From Bog-159 sp035602155 (GTDB taxonomy: Bacteria; Acidobacteriota; Terriglobia; Bryobacterales; Bryobacteraceae), in NCBI GenBank assembly GCA_035602155.1, contig DATNMW010000173.1, positions 1 through 64,000 on the forward strand: DNA of 64,000 bases. The letters run 5' to 3'. Positions 42,538 to 51,551 of the stretch are shown here, piece after piece (positions within the stretch are counted from its first letter, which is position 1; each line of letters opens with the position of its first letter). Made by a program: the position numbers and the translations under genes. The notes below the pieces were generated by a model. It saw nothing but the letters and a program-made list of their open reading frames with translations, had not been told where the DNA came from and made no database searches.

Positions 42538-43389
42538 TCAGACGGCCTCCACTACCTCTCCCGAGTTCTCCGGGGCAGGCTCGCTTAAGAATTGCTGGAT
42601 GTGCCCGGTCAGCAGCTCGGGCTGCTCCAGCGGGCCGAAATGCTCACCGCCCGGCAATAAAACCGCCTTGCAGTTGGGCAGCGCCTTGTGCAGGAAGTCG
42701 TACGAGCTGATGAAGTGCGAATCGCGGCCGTAGACCAGCAGCGTGGGCGTTTGGATGGTGTGCACCGCATCCAAGGTCATGGCGCCTACCACTTCATAGT
42801 CCTTCAACAGCGTGGTATTGCGGATCAGGTGCAGCAGCGGCTCGCGATTGCGCGGCAGCCCGCGCGCCGGACCATAAAATTTGGGGGTTTCCAGGCTAAG
42901 CTGCAACAGGTATTCAGCGTCGGTGCGCTTGTCCTCGGGTACGTGAATGCCCACTTCTTCCAGCTTGGCCACCCAAGCCGCCCAACCGATCCAATCCTTG
43001 TCGTTGCGCAAGTGCACCAGAGCGGCCAGGCCTGGTTCGAGTGCCAGCAATTTTGGCACGCGCTCCGGATACAGCAGGCTGAAATACATGGCGATGTCGG
43101 CGCCGAAGCTGTGGCCCACCAGGATGGGGTTCTCGATCCCCATCTCATCGAGGAAGCAGCGCAGATCCTCGGCCATATCGGCCGTGGTGTAGCCCGTAGG
43201 AGTTACGTCGCTGTAGCCGTGGCCGCGCAAGTCGTAGGTGGTAACGCGGTAATCGCGGCGTAGAATAGGCGCCATATAAAGGTGCCAGACTGCCAGGTTG
43301 CCGAGGAAGCCGTGCAGCATGACAATATCCGGGCCCGTGCCGACGGTGATGTAATGCAGGTTCACTCCGTTAGCTTTTATCTTCGGCAT
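42538..43389 (-). CDS. Alpha/beta hydrolase
   Basis: 283 residues. VMLHGFLGNLAVWHLYM gives the oxyanion HG, ILVGHSFGADIAMYFSLL the nucleophile elbow GHSFG (about residue 98), LLVYGRDSHFI the acid and LLPGGEHFGPLE the catalytic His (about 253). In a carrier-protein cluster such an enzyme could be a thioesterase releasing an acyl chain, or a lipase acting on the final ester. Lies 21 bases after the phosphodiesterase gene and 32 before the transporter gene, same strand. Confidence 0.83.
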   Translation of the reverse strand: MPKIKANGVNLHYITVGTGPDIVMLHGFLGNLAVWHLYMAPILRRDYRVTTYDLRGHGYSDVTPTGYTTADMAEDLRCFLDEMGIENPILVGHSFGADIAMYFSLLYPERVPKLLALEPGLAALVHLRNDKDWIGWAAWVAKLEEVGIHVPEDKRTDAEYLLQLSLETPKFYGPARGLPRNREPLLHLIRNTTLLKDYEVVGAMTLDAVHTIQTPTLLVYGRDSHFISSYDFLHKALPNCKAVLLPGGEHFGPLEQPELLTGHIQQFLSEPAPENSGEVVEAV

Positions 43390-43410
43390 CGCTTAAGAAT
43401 GGACAGCTCC

Positions 43411-45012
43411 CTATTCGATATAACCCAGTTCGCGGAGCCGCTCTAAAATTGTTTCCTCATCCTCCAATTCGCCGGGTACTGCAGCATACTCCTCCGGGCT
43501 TCCCCTGGTCCCGGCGGCCGTCTTTTGCAAGGGATGCTCTTTCAAAGCGTCGTCGCGATACACCTCTACCGGCAGCCGGCCTTGCAACTCTTCGGGAATG
43601 GGCAGGCCCAGACTGTAAAGTACGGTGGGCGCGATATCCAATATGGATAACTCATTGGCCACCAGTCCCCGCCGGATGTCCGGACCGCGCGCTCCGAAGA
43701 TCCCCACAGGGCGGTGCGAGCCGGACACCGAGGGCCGCTTGGAGACGATTTCTTCCGAGGGCAGAATGGACATCAGGCCGCCATCGCTCAGTATGAGGGT
43801 AAGATCCGGCGCGGCGTCGTGGTGCGGGCCCTGAAAGACTTCATCGCGGGTGAAGACTTCGCTCACCAGCGGCTCTCCGGTCCGCAGGCTGGGGATCTGG
43901 CGCAGTTCCTCGGAAAGTTTCTTGAGGAACGCCGGATATTCAGCGGCCGGCACGCCGGGCGAAGCGCCATCGCTCACCACTACATAAATGCCGTTGCTCG
44001 TGGGAGTCGTAGCGAAAGCTTTGGTCTTATTCCAATCCATCAGCCAGGTGTGTTTGGCAACCTGTCCGACTCCCAATAAGGCGCCCTGGGTATCGTGGGC
44101 TTCCCCCGCTTCGGACCACGCCAGGTATCCGTGCCGCTCCAGCCAAGTATTGATGTGCAGCACATCGTAGGTAGGGCCGAAGCCGTGGTCGGAGGCAATT
44201 AGCACCGTGGCTTCCTGACCGGCCAGTTCACACATCTGCTTCAGCAGATTGTCCACGCAGCGGAAATAGTTGAGGCACAACTCGCGGATCTGAAATTCCC
44301 AGTCTTCGGTCAGCGGCCGGTCGTCCTCCGGACGGAGGTAGCGCCAGCCGAGATGCTGCAGTTTATCCACACCGTCGAACAGCACGGCCGTCAACTCCGA
44401 AGGATCTTCTTCGGAGAGGTGCCGCAGGACCTGAAACAAATTCTGCTCACGGCGGGCATGCAGTTCGATCCACGGCCCCAGCTCGGCGTGATCGGAAATG
44501 CCTTCGGTGGCCTTTTCCTCCAGCTTGATATCCATGGCCAGCTCGCGCTGGTTGAAGCCGGGGATGGCTTTGAGTTTATCGAACAGACCCTCCGGCCAGC
44601 ATGCCAGGCGCAACTGCTTCCAAGGCACCCAACCCGGCACGACATATCCGGAAATGTGCGGCGGCGGGAACATCGCAGGGAAATTGATGGTGGTGGTGCG
44701 CAGGCCGCCAGCGGAAGCCAGCGACCATATGGTTTCGCACTGCACGTCGTTGGAGTTGAAGAAGCGAATGTGCCGGCTGACGGGCGAATCCATGCGGAAG
44801 AAATCGAACACGCCATGCTGGCCCGGCGTGCGCCCGGTCATCAGAGAGGTCCAGGCCGGGGGGGTCAGCGGGGGCACGATGGTGCGCAGTCCGGCGCGCG
44901 CGCCTTCCGCGAAGAACGACTTCAAGAAGGGCATGACGCCCTGTTCCATGAGCGGATCGAGGACGGCGAAAGTGGCGCCGTCCAGACCGATGAGCAGAGT
45001 GCGGATACTCAT
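43411..45012 (-). CDS. Type I phosphodiesterase-like protein, alkaline phosphatase superfamily
   Basis: 533 residues from ATG 45012, which overlaps the upstream stop (ATGA). Metal and nucleophile motifs: TLLIGLDGATFAVLDPLMEQ at the start, PPLTPPAWTSLMTGRTPGQH (Thr nucleophile, about residue 53), VLIASDHGFGPTYDVLHINT (about 265-285). There is no signal peptide. The C-terminus, ERLRELGYIE, is shared with the small protein at 2922. Such proteins hydrolyse phosphodiesters or transfer phospho-groups; in a lipid or polyketide cluster a phosphoester or sulfate ester substrate is possible. A relative lies at 50142. Confidence 0.8.
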   Translation of the reverse strand: MSIRTLLIGLDGATFAVLDPLMEQGVMPFLKSFFAEGARAGLRTIVPPLTPPAWTSLMTGRTPGQHGVFDFFRMDSPVSRHIRFFNSNDVQCETIWSLASAGGLRTTTINFPAMFPPPHISGYVVPGWVPWKQLRLACWPEGLFDKLKAIPGFNQRELAMDIKLEEKATEGISDHAELGPWIELHARREQNLFQVLRHLSEEDPSELTAVLFDGVDKLQHLGWRYLRPEDDRPLTEDWEFQIRELCLNYFRCVDNLLKQMCELAGQEATVLIASDHGFGPTYDVLHINTWLERHGYLAWSEAGEAHDTQGALLGVGQVAKHTWLMDWNKTKAFATTPTSNGIYVVVSDGASPGVPAAEYPAFLKKLSEELRQIPSLRTGEPLVSEVFTRDEVFQGPHHDAAPDLTLILSDGGLMSILPSEEIVSKRPSVSGSHRPVGIFGARGPDIRRGLVANELSILDIAPTVLYSLGLPIPEELQGRLPVEVYRDDALKEHPLQKTAAGTRGSPEEYAAVPGELEDEETILERLRELGYIE

Positions 45013-46097
45013 TGCACCCGCCTTGTGGCCGTGCCGGTTCCAGCGGGGCCTCCCAGGTGGGTATCCACGAAATCGGTTAATTCGTCGATCGACAGATCGC
45101 GCTGTTGCTGGCCGATCTCCGCCAGCAATTCCGCGAAGGGCATCGGGGTTTGGTAGTGCTCTTGGATGGCGGTGCACAGAACCACGGCGTCGAGCGATTC
45201 AAATCCCAGCTCGGTGAACAGCTTCGATTCCGGACGCACGGGATCGGGATAATCCCAATCCTGCGTCAACTCGCCCATTTTTTGCAGCAGGTAATCCAGA
45301 ATCTCCTGCCGGCTTGGCCTCATGCGGACAGCTCCATTTTGATAGTGTCGATAAATAATCGCAGAAAACACAAAGTTGGATTCACGCACCGTGTAAACTT
45401 TAAGGGACTTGCCTTGCAATTGCGGGCTTTGTGCGAGCGCGCCATCGCGTAGGGCGACCTCAATCATGCCGCTGGCGGTCTCGACGCGGGTAATGTGAAA
45501 AGCCAGCAGGCCGGCGCTCAAGCCGCGTCCCAGAGCCTTGCCCACGGCCTCTTTGGCGCACCACATCCGCAAGGCCCATTCCTGGCGCCAATCCGGTGGC
45601 AAAGCGGCCAACAGGCTGCGCTCATCCGGGCTGAAGGCGATGGTTTGGAAATCCTCGCGGCGGTGCGTGAGGCTTTCCATGTCGATGCCTACGCGTGCAT
45701 GGGGATCGAGGACCGCCAGCGCGACCGCGGTGCCTTGGCTGTGCGCGATGGAGAGGGCGGGCGCGGTTCGGGGGGGGCCCGCGCAGTATTTCACAAAGGG
45801 CCGGCCGTAGGGGTCCGGCACAATCTCGATGTCGGTGGGCGACAGATGCAAATCCAAATTCCTTTCGAGCACCGACTGCACCGCCTGCTTCGCGGCACAG
45901 CGGCCCAGCAGCCATTCGTGGCGGCGCTTCTCGACACCGGGCATGGATCTCCAGTGTTCCCGTTCATCAGGACTGAGAATCAGGTCCGCCAACACTGTTG
46001 GCTCGTGTGGAAGGGCATCCAGGCGGCAGCAGACAGACTCCGGCAGCCGCGCCTGTGTCACAGACGAATCGTAAACCATGCTGCCTAAGGCATTCAT
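45009..46097 (-). CDS. 4'-phosphopantetheinyl transferase fused to an acyl carrier domain
   Basis: 362 residues from ATG 46097 (an in-frame TTG six bases earlier is less likely). Residues about 30-235 are a Sfp-type transferase: PALSIAHSQG, VGIDMESLTHR (Mg-binding Asp near 139) and RMWCAKEAVGKALGRGL (about 177-193). Residues about 260-350 are a carrier domain with KLFTELGFESLDAVVLC, where Ser near 301 would receive the phosphopantetheine arm. Having the modifying enzyme and its carrier on one chain is uncommon. Encoded after the free carrier protein (27-base gap) and overlapping the phosphodiesterase gene downstream by four bases. Confidence 0.82.
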   Translation of the reverse strand: MNALGSMVYDSSVTQARLPESVCCRLDALPHEPTVLADLILSPDEREHWRSMPGVEKRRHEWLLGRCAAKQAVQSVLERNLDLHLSPTDIEIVPDPYGRPFVKYCAGPPRTAPALSIAHSQGTAVALAVLDPHARVGIDMESLTHRREDFQTIAFSPDERSLLAALPPDWRQEWALRMWCAKEAVGKALGRGLSAGLLAFHITRVETASGMIEVALRDGALAQSPQLQGKSLKVYTVRESNFVFSAIIYRHYQNGAVRMRPSRQEILDYLLQKMGELTQDWDYPDPVRPESKLFTELGFESLDAVVLCTAIQEHYQTPMPFAELLAEIGQQQRDLSIDELTDFVDTHLGGPAGTGTATRRVQ

Positions 46098-46124
46098 AAA
46101 CAAGCCGGCCGTATGAAATCTGAA

Positions 46125-46715
46125 TTACTGGACAGCGGTGGCCGAAACCGGGGACCCCGCCTGCGGACGGTATTCTTTATCGTAATACTCGCGAACCCAT
46201 TCTCGGTTCAATTCTTCGCCGGAACGCAGCGTAATCTCGTGGCCGCATTTCGCGCACTTCATACGGAAGCCCATGGATGCCACCATGGAGCCCCCACAGG
46301 ACTCGCATTCCGCGGGCGTATACTGCGCCAAGTCCTGGATCATTCGCACCCAGGTGCCGACTTTCAAGAAGTAAGACTGCAGGTCTTTCACGGCCACGTC
46401 GCCCTCGAAGGAATGCGCGTCGGCTTGCGGCATGCGGCACAACAGGAAGCGCTTACCCTCGCCGGTGAGGTATCCGTCCTTTTCCAAAATGTCGGGACCG
46501 AAAACCTCAACGGCGGTTTCCAGAATGGACTTATCGGGCAAGAAAATGTGGAATTGGGTCTCCGTTTCCATAGTGATCTCGATCAGATCGAGCGATTCGG
46601 CGCCAAGGTCGGTCAAGTGCGTATCGGGAGCGATTTGCGCCGCATCGATGCGCAAGCTCTTGGCGACGATCTGAGCGAATTTATCGAATACCTCCGATTC
46701 CGTCATGTTTGGCAT
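46125..46715 (-). CDS. Acyl carrier protein with C-terminal zinc ribbon
   Basis: 196 residues from ATG 46715, behind AAGGAG. Residues 1-80 are a carrier domain: VFDKFAQIVAKSLRIDAAQI, then THLTDLGAESLDLIEITMET with the phosphopantetheine Ser near 40. A linker and a middle domain follow, then about residues 140-180 hold CESCGGSM and MKCAKCGHEI, two CxxC pairs 16 residues apart that can bind zinc. Normal ACPs are about 80 residues, so the extension is unusual. It may dock a partner or a nucleic acid. Lies 28 bases after the ketoacyl synthase gene. Confidence 0.78.
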   Translation of the reverse strand: MPNMTESEVFDKFAQIVAKSLRIDAAQIAPDTHLTDLGAESLDLIEITMETETQFHIFLPDKSILETAVEVFGPDILEKDGYLTGEGKRFLLCRMPQADAHSFEGDVAVKDLQSYFLKVGTWVRMIQDLAQYTPAECESCGGSMVASMGFRMKCAKCGHEITLRSGEELNREWVREYYDKEYRPQAGSPVSATAVQ

Positions 46716-46743
46716 GCTTGAATTCTCCTTGCAAACAGGCGCT

Positions 46744-48045
46744 CTATCCGGCCCAGGCGCGCACAGCCAGCACGGCATTTTGGCCGCCAAAGGCAAAAGC
46801 GTTGGCTAGAGCGGCGCGAACTGCGGCGGCACGGCTCTGGTTGGGAACATAGTCGAGATCACACTGCGGATCCGGCGATCGCAGATGCATGGTGGGCGGC
46901 ACTTGGCCCTCGGCGATTGCCATTACTGCGCAAATTACGTTACAAACGCCCGCCGCGGAAATGGTGTGACCGATCTGGCCCTTGTTCGAGGATACCATCA
47001 AACGTTTCGCGTACGGGCCGAAGGCGCGTTTGATGGCGGCGGTCTCGATGGGATCGTTCTTGGGGGTCGAGGTGCCGTGCGCGGCGATGTAGTCCACCTC
47101 CTCGGGCGCCAGGGATGCCTGCCGCAAAGCAATCGTAATGGCCTGCGCTTCCGCACTGCCGTCCGGGGAAGGGTCGGTGAGCGTGTGGGCATTCAGGCTG
47201 GAACCATAGCCCGCAAGTTCGGCGTAGATCCGCGCGCCGCGCGCCTGGGCGGCCTCCAAAGTCTCCAGCACCACGGCGCCACCGCCTTCTCCCATCACGA
47301 ATCCGTCGCGTTGCCGGTCGAAGGGACGCGAGGCCAGCTCCGGATCGGCGTTGCGGCTCAAGGCCCCCAATAGGCTGAAGGCCAGGATCGGAAGCGGACT
47401 GACCAAGGCTGCCGCGCCACCGGCCAGCATTGCCTTAACCTTTCCGAGTCGCACCTGCCGGAAGGCTTCGCCGATAGCGTGCGAACTGGCAGCGCAGGCG
47501 GTATCCATGACGAATGCCGGCCCGGCGAGCTTCAGCAGTTTGGCCGGAACGCTGGCAATCATGTCGCCCAGTCGGCGATAGAAGCTATTATCCGGCTGTC
47601 GTCCTTCGCGGGCGAACCGGGCCATATCCAGCGCCGGACCATCCGGCTTGCGGAGCTGGAAATAGTGCTTCATGAGAGACATGTCGAGGTAATTGACGCT
47701 GGTGCCCACCGCGATTCCAATATCCGCGGGAGTCACGCCCTGAGGCCCTTCCCCGCTACGGGCCAGTTGGGCATCCGCCAGGGCCTCCCGCGCGACAGGC
47801 AGAAACAGCCGCACGCCACGGCGGCACCAAGCCGCGGGAATCGACTCGGCGCCGGTGTCCCGCGGCACGTGCTTGACCTCAGCGACTACTTTAGTGTTGT
47901 ACTCCGATGGGTCCCAGAAGCTGAGCGGCGCGATGCCGCTATCGCCCGCCAGCAGCCGCTGCCAGCACGTGCGGAGATCCGGGCCAAGCGAGGTGCTCAT
48001 GCCCATGCCGGTAATGACCACTCTGTGCATTAGCTGTTGGCTCAT
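46744..48045 (-). CDS. Beta-ketoacyl-[acyl carrier protein] synthase (KAS II type)
   Basis: 433 residues from ATG 48045 (a second ATG at 48030 begins MHRVVITGMGMSTSLG and is also possible). The thiolase-fold catalytic triad is complete: Cys in VMDTACAASSHAIGEA (about 184), His in YIAAHGTSTPKNDPIE (about 323) and His in NKGQIGHTISAAGVCN (about 360). It condenses an acyl group with malonyl-ACP. Genes for a carrier protein and a phosphopantetheinyl transferase follow, but no acyltransferase, dehydratase or enoyl reductase is present, so either few cycles occur or other parts come from housekeeping fatty acid synthesis. Confidence 0.85.
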   Translation of the reverse strand: MSQQLMHRVVITGMGMSTSLGPDLRTCWQRLLAGDSGIAPLSFWDPSEYNTKVVAEVKHVPRDTGAESIPAAWCRRGVRLFLPVAREALADAQLARSGEGPQGVTPADIGIAVGTSVNYLDMSLMKHYFQLRKPDGPALDMARFAREGRQPDNSFYRRLGDMIASVPAKLLKLAGPAFVMDTACAASSHAIGEAFRQVRLGKVKAMLAGGAAALVSPLPILAFSLLGALSRNADPELASRPFDRQRDGFVMGEGGGAVVLETLEAAQARGARIYAELAGYGSSLNAHTLTDPSPDGSAEAQAITIALRQASLAPEEVDYIAAHGTSTPKNDPIETAAIKRAFGPYAKRLMVSSNKGQIGHTISAAGVCNVICAVMAIAEGQVPPTMHLRSPDPQCDLDYVPNQSRAAAVRAALANAFAFGGQNAVLAVRAWAG

Positions 48046-48079
48046 CAGCCAAAAACGGACCGCGGCGGCAAGAAAAAAA

Positions 48080-49858
48080 TCATCCGGCGGCGAGCAGTTC
48101 CGCGCCTTCTTCCTTCGCAATCTCGGCGGTGTCGCGCAGCAGGAATCCTTCGCCGATCAGATACTCCATGATGCGCTCGGCATTCTCCTGCGGGGTCGTC
48201 TTGCCGGTAAAAAGAGTGATTTCCGGATTGAGCGGCGCTTCGTAGGGATCGTCCACGCCGGTGAAGCCCTTGATTACGCCGGCGCGGGCTTTACCGTAAA
48301 AGCCTTTCACATCCCGCTGTTCGCAAATCTCGACCGGCGTATCCACAAAAGTCTCGATAAAGGCGTCGCCACGCATCATGGCGCGCACGCGGTTGCGGGT
48401 CTCGCGATAGGGGCTTACCGCCGCGCAGATGACCGCGCCATGGTGCCGTACGATTTCGGAAGCCACATAGCCGATGCGCACGATATTGGTGTCGCGGTCT
48501 TCGCGCGAAAAACCCAAGCCCTTCGACAAGTGGGTGCGCACGACGTCGCCGTCCAGGATGCTTACCTGCCGGCCATGTTCCATCAGCATGACCGTCAGGA
48601 TGTCGGCGATGGTGCTCTTGCCCGCGCTAGGCAGTCCGGTGAACCAGATGCAGAAGCCCTGCTTGTTGCGCGCGGGGTATGCCGAACTCAGGATCTCGGC
48701 GGTTTCCTTGCGCGTGAACCAGGAAGGCAGCAGGCGGCCCTTCGTCAGGTAATTGTCGCGCACCTGTGTGCCGGAAATCGAAAAGACTTTGCGGTTGGGC
48801 TGGACTTCGGTGACCTGTTCATAGCGGTCCTCGTCGGCCAGGTAGACCATTTCCTCGTACGGCAGGCATTTGACGCCGATCTCGTCGGCGTGCTTCTTGA
48901 GTAACTCGCGGGCGGCGGCTGGGTCGTAAAAAGGCTTGCCCTTGGAATTCTTACCGGGACCGGCATGGTCCCGGCCGACGATGAAGTGATTGCAGCCGAA
49001 ATTCCGGCGGATGATGGCATGCCAGATGGCTTCCCGGGGGCCGGCCATGCGCATGGCCAGCGGCAGCAGACTGAGCAGGGTGGTGTTGGGGTCGTAATAA
49101 TTCTCGATCAGCGCTTTGTAAATGCGCACGCGGGTGTAGTGGTCTACATCGCCGGGCTTGGTCATGCCGACCACCGGGTTGAGGAGCAGGTTTGCTCCGG
49201 ATTCCTGCGCGGCGCGCTTGGTGAGTTCCTCGTGCGCACGGTGCATGGGATTTCGAGTCTGAAAGGCCACCACATCGGAATTGCCCATATGCGACAGCAA
49301 CTCACGCACTTCGGCGGGAGTGCGCCGCAATTCCGGGAAATCGAAATGCTGCGGCATCTCGAGTACCTTGAGAGGTCCGCTAAGGCGGAACTTGCCCCAG
49401 GAAAGCATCTCCCGGTAGGTGGGGTGTTCCTCATCCGAGCATCCCAAACCCTTGGCCGCTTCTTCATGCGGGTCGGCTTCGAAAATCTCGTCCACGCGCA
49501 TCCAGGCGATCAGGTTGTTATTGGCATTGCGCAGGGCGATTTCTTGCCCTTCGTGAATGCCGTCCAGTTTGGCGACAGGCAGGGTGATAGGGATAGACCA
49601 GATCAGTCCGTTGGCCAGCCGCATGTTATTCAGCACACTGTCATAATCGGCCTTGCCCATGAAGCGGTCGAGCGGGGAGAACCCGCCAAAGGCCAACAAT
49701 TCCAGATCGCACAAACTGCGCGGCGACAATTGCAGGGTGGGTCCCTGGCCGGCGCGGCGCGCGAAATCTTCGCGCTCACTGCCTGCCACCCGAAGATCGA
49801 TCAATGCGCCGCCATAAGGCGTGTTCAATTCGACTTTATTCTTATTCTTGGATTCCAT
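48080..49858 (-). CDS. sat-cysC: Bifunctional sulfate adenylyltransferase/adenylylsulfate kinase (PAPS synthase)
   Basis: 592 residues, ATG with CTGGAG upstream. ATP sulfurylase domain at about 1-390: FQTRNPMHRAHEELTKRAAQ (HxxH nucleotide loop) and HFIVGRDHAGPGKNSKGKPF. APS kinase domain at about 395-590: CIWFTGLPSAGKSTIADIL (Walker A) and VFIETFVDTPVEICEQRDVK-like motif, with FSREDRDTNIVRIGYVA between. The protein makes PAPS from sulfate and two ATP in the cytoplasm. PAPS here would serve sulfation rather than simple assimilation, given two sulfotransferase genes in the window and no PAPS reductase. First gene of the tight minus-strand run. Confidence 0.9.
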   Translation of the reverse strand: MESKNKNKVELNTPYGGALIDLRVAGSEREDFARRAGQGPTLQLSPRSLCDLELLAFGGFSPLDRFMGKADYDSVLNNMRLANGLIWSIPITLPVAKLDGIHEGQEIALRNANNNLIAWMRVDEIFEADPHEEAAKGLGCSDEEHPTYREMLSWGKFRLSGPLKVLEMPQHFDFPELRRTPAEVRELLSHMGNSDVVAFQTRNPMHRAHEELTKRAAQESGANLLLNPVVGMTKPGDVDHYTRVRIYKALIENYYDPNTTLLSLLPLAMRMAGPREAIWHAIIRRNFGCNHFIVGRDHAGPGKNSKGKPFYDPAAARELLKKHADEIGVKCLPYEEMVYLADEDRYEQVTEVQPNRKVFSISGTQVRDNYLTKGRLLPSWFTRKETAEILSSAYPARNKQGFCIWFTGLPSAGKSTIADILTVMLMEHGRQVSILDGDVVRTHLSKGLGFSREDRDTNIVRIGYVASEIVRHHGAVICAAVSPYRETRNRVRAMMRGDAFIETFVDTPVEICEQRDVKGFYGKARAGVIKGFTGVDDPYEAPLNPEITLFTGKTTPQENAERIMEYLIGEGFLLRDTAEIAKEEGAELLAAG

Positions 49859-50141
49859 GTTTCTCCAGAGTTAATTTTCTTCTCGCGCGCGACCGACGGA
49901 GTAGCGCAAGCAAATGATCTACGTTATGGCCGTGTTGGCGCAACCGGGGCGACCGGGCAAAAGCCGGCGCACAGCACCCAGCCCGTCCCATCCCAGACAA
50001 ACCATGTCCGGACTTGCGATGTAGGCCAAGAAATTCTAAGGATACTCTGCCGACTGGCGTTTACGGCAGGCTTACCAGTACTAGATCTTTATAGTACCTT
50101 AACACTCGTCCATCCGAGAAAATCCTCGGACAGCGTATTGC

Positions 50142-51551
50142 TTAGCGAATTCGTGCACCGCCGACTTCACTGCGGCAGCGCGCCAGCAGGCTGCATCCCT
50201 GCATCGATTCCGGCGTTTCGATTCCCGCCAAATCCAGCAAGGTTGGAGCGATATCCAGCAAATGCATGCCTTCCATCTCGCCCCTCACCGGTAGATTGGG
50301 AGCTGCCAGCAAAAAGCTGCCAAACTGCGCGTGATTGCAATCGTCGGGGCCCGTGTCGTTCTCCTGCAGATATAGCGAGTCATACCCCAACCCGCCAATG
50401 GAGCGCCAGTACAACGCCCCGAAATGCACAATCAGATCCGGAGGCACGTTGCGCAAGCTGCGGTAAAGATCGCGCGGCTGAAATACCAGCGATCCCATTC
50501 TTTCCCCGCGATCGTCACGCAACGCGTGAAATCGCGCCGTCATGTCCTGAATTAGATCGTCGTATTCGGATTCCGGGACAATGCCCTGAGGCTCGCGGCC
50601 TTCCACATTGAAGAACACCCGTGCGTAATAGCCGCCCTCGCTCCAGACCCGCGTGCGCTCCCAGTCGACCAATGACGGCGAAAAAGGCGTGGGTTTGGCG
50701 ACCGGCTCTTTCAACACCAGCAGACCTTCGCGCCGCAGCCATTCGTTGACGCAGAAGCCGCCCTCCAGGCGTTGCGCGCCGTGATCGGAAACCACCAGCA
50801 CGTTCGTATCGTCGTCGAGCAATTCCAGAAGGTTGCCGATCTCCTGGTCGACATACGCATAGTAGTCGCTGATGAGCGTCTCGTACGGATTCCCTGGAAC
50901 GTATTGACGGTGTTGGGGATCGTGGTACTTCCAGAAACCGTGATGCACCCGGTCGACGCCGATTTCCACGAATTGAAAGTAGTCCCATTCCACGGTGACC
51001 ATAAGATAGCGGATCACCTCAAAGTGCTTCCGCGTCATGTCGTAAATCTGGTCGCGGAGCCACTCTTTGTTATTGGTGCGGAAGCCTTTGACGTCTACCG
51101 GGTATTCCCCTACCAAGCGGTCGATCTCTTGCCGCACGCTGGCCGGATAGGTATAATCGTGCGTCTTTGTGTCCGGGGTCATGAAGCACCCGACATTGAC
51201 GCCATTCATGCGTCGCGGGGGATAGCTGGGCGGCACACCAACAACCACCACGTCCTTGTGGTGTGCTCCTAGCACATCCCAGATGGCGGTCTGTTGAATG
51301 GAACTGGAGTTTACAATGGAAAGACCGTGGTAGGAATAATCTTTGCGGTTGCGGAATCCGTATACCCCCAGGGAACCTGGATCCTGGCTAGTGGACATGC
51401 ACATCCAGGCAGGTACGGTGATCGGGGGGATCACACTTTCCAGCCGGCCATAGCAGCCGCGCTCCATAAGCGCCCGGATGTTGTTCAATCCAGGGTGATG
51501 GAATAGAATCTCGGGAGCCGCACAATCCAGCCCTATGACAAAAGTCTTCAC
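50142..51551 (-). CDS. Type I phosphodiesterase-like protein, alkaline phosphatase superfamily
   Basis: 469 residues. The start is GTG 51551 (AGAAGG upstream), since KTFVIGLDCAAPEILFHHPG with the first metal Asp begins there. PPITVPAWMCMSTSQDPGSL holds the Thr nucleophile (about 52), and VLVVSDHGAQRLEGGFCVNE the second Asp-His pair (about 255). Same family as the protein at 43411 but without the LRELGYIE tail. No signal peptide. It is separated from the PAPS synthase gene by 283 bases that show no gene, so it may have its own promoter, but it faces the same way. Confidence 0.8.
   Translation of the reverse strand: MKTFVIGLDCAAPEILFHHPGLNNIRALMERGCYGRLESVIPPITVPAWMCMSTSQDPGSLGVYGFRNRKDYSYHGLSIVNSSSIQQTAIWDVLGAHHKDVVVVGVPPSYPPRRMNGVNVGCFMTPDTKTHDYTYPASVRQEIDRLVGEYPVDVKGFRTNNKEWLRDQIYDMTRKHFEVIRYLMVTVEWDYFQFVEIGVDRVHHGFWKYHDPQHRQYVPGNPYETLISDYYAYVDQEIGNLLELLDDDTNVLVVSDHGAQRLEGGFCVNEWLRREGLLVLKEPVAKPTPFSPSLVDWERTRVWSEGGYYARVFFNVEGREPQGIVPESEYDDLIQDMTARFHALRDDRGERMGSLVFQPRDLYRSLRNVPPDLIVHFGALYWRSIGGLGYDSLYLQENDTGPDDCNHAQFGSFLLAAPNLPVRGEMEGMHLLDIAPTLLDLAGIETPESMQGCSLLARCRSEVGGARIR

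Noticed and set aside
46992..47006. ATCAAACGTTTCGCG as a third copy of the TetR operator
   Set aside because: Only one half matches and it lies inside the ketoacyl synthase coding region.
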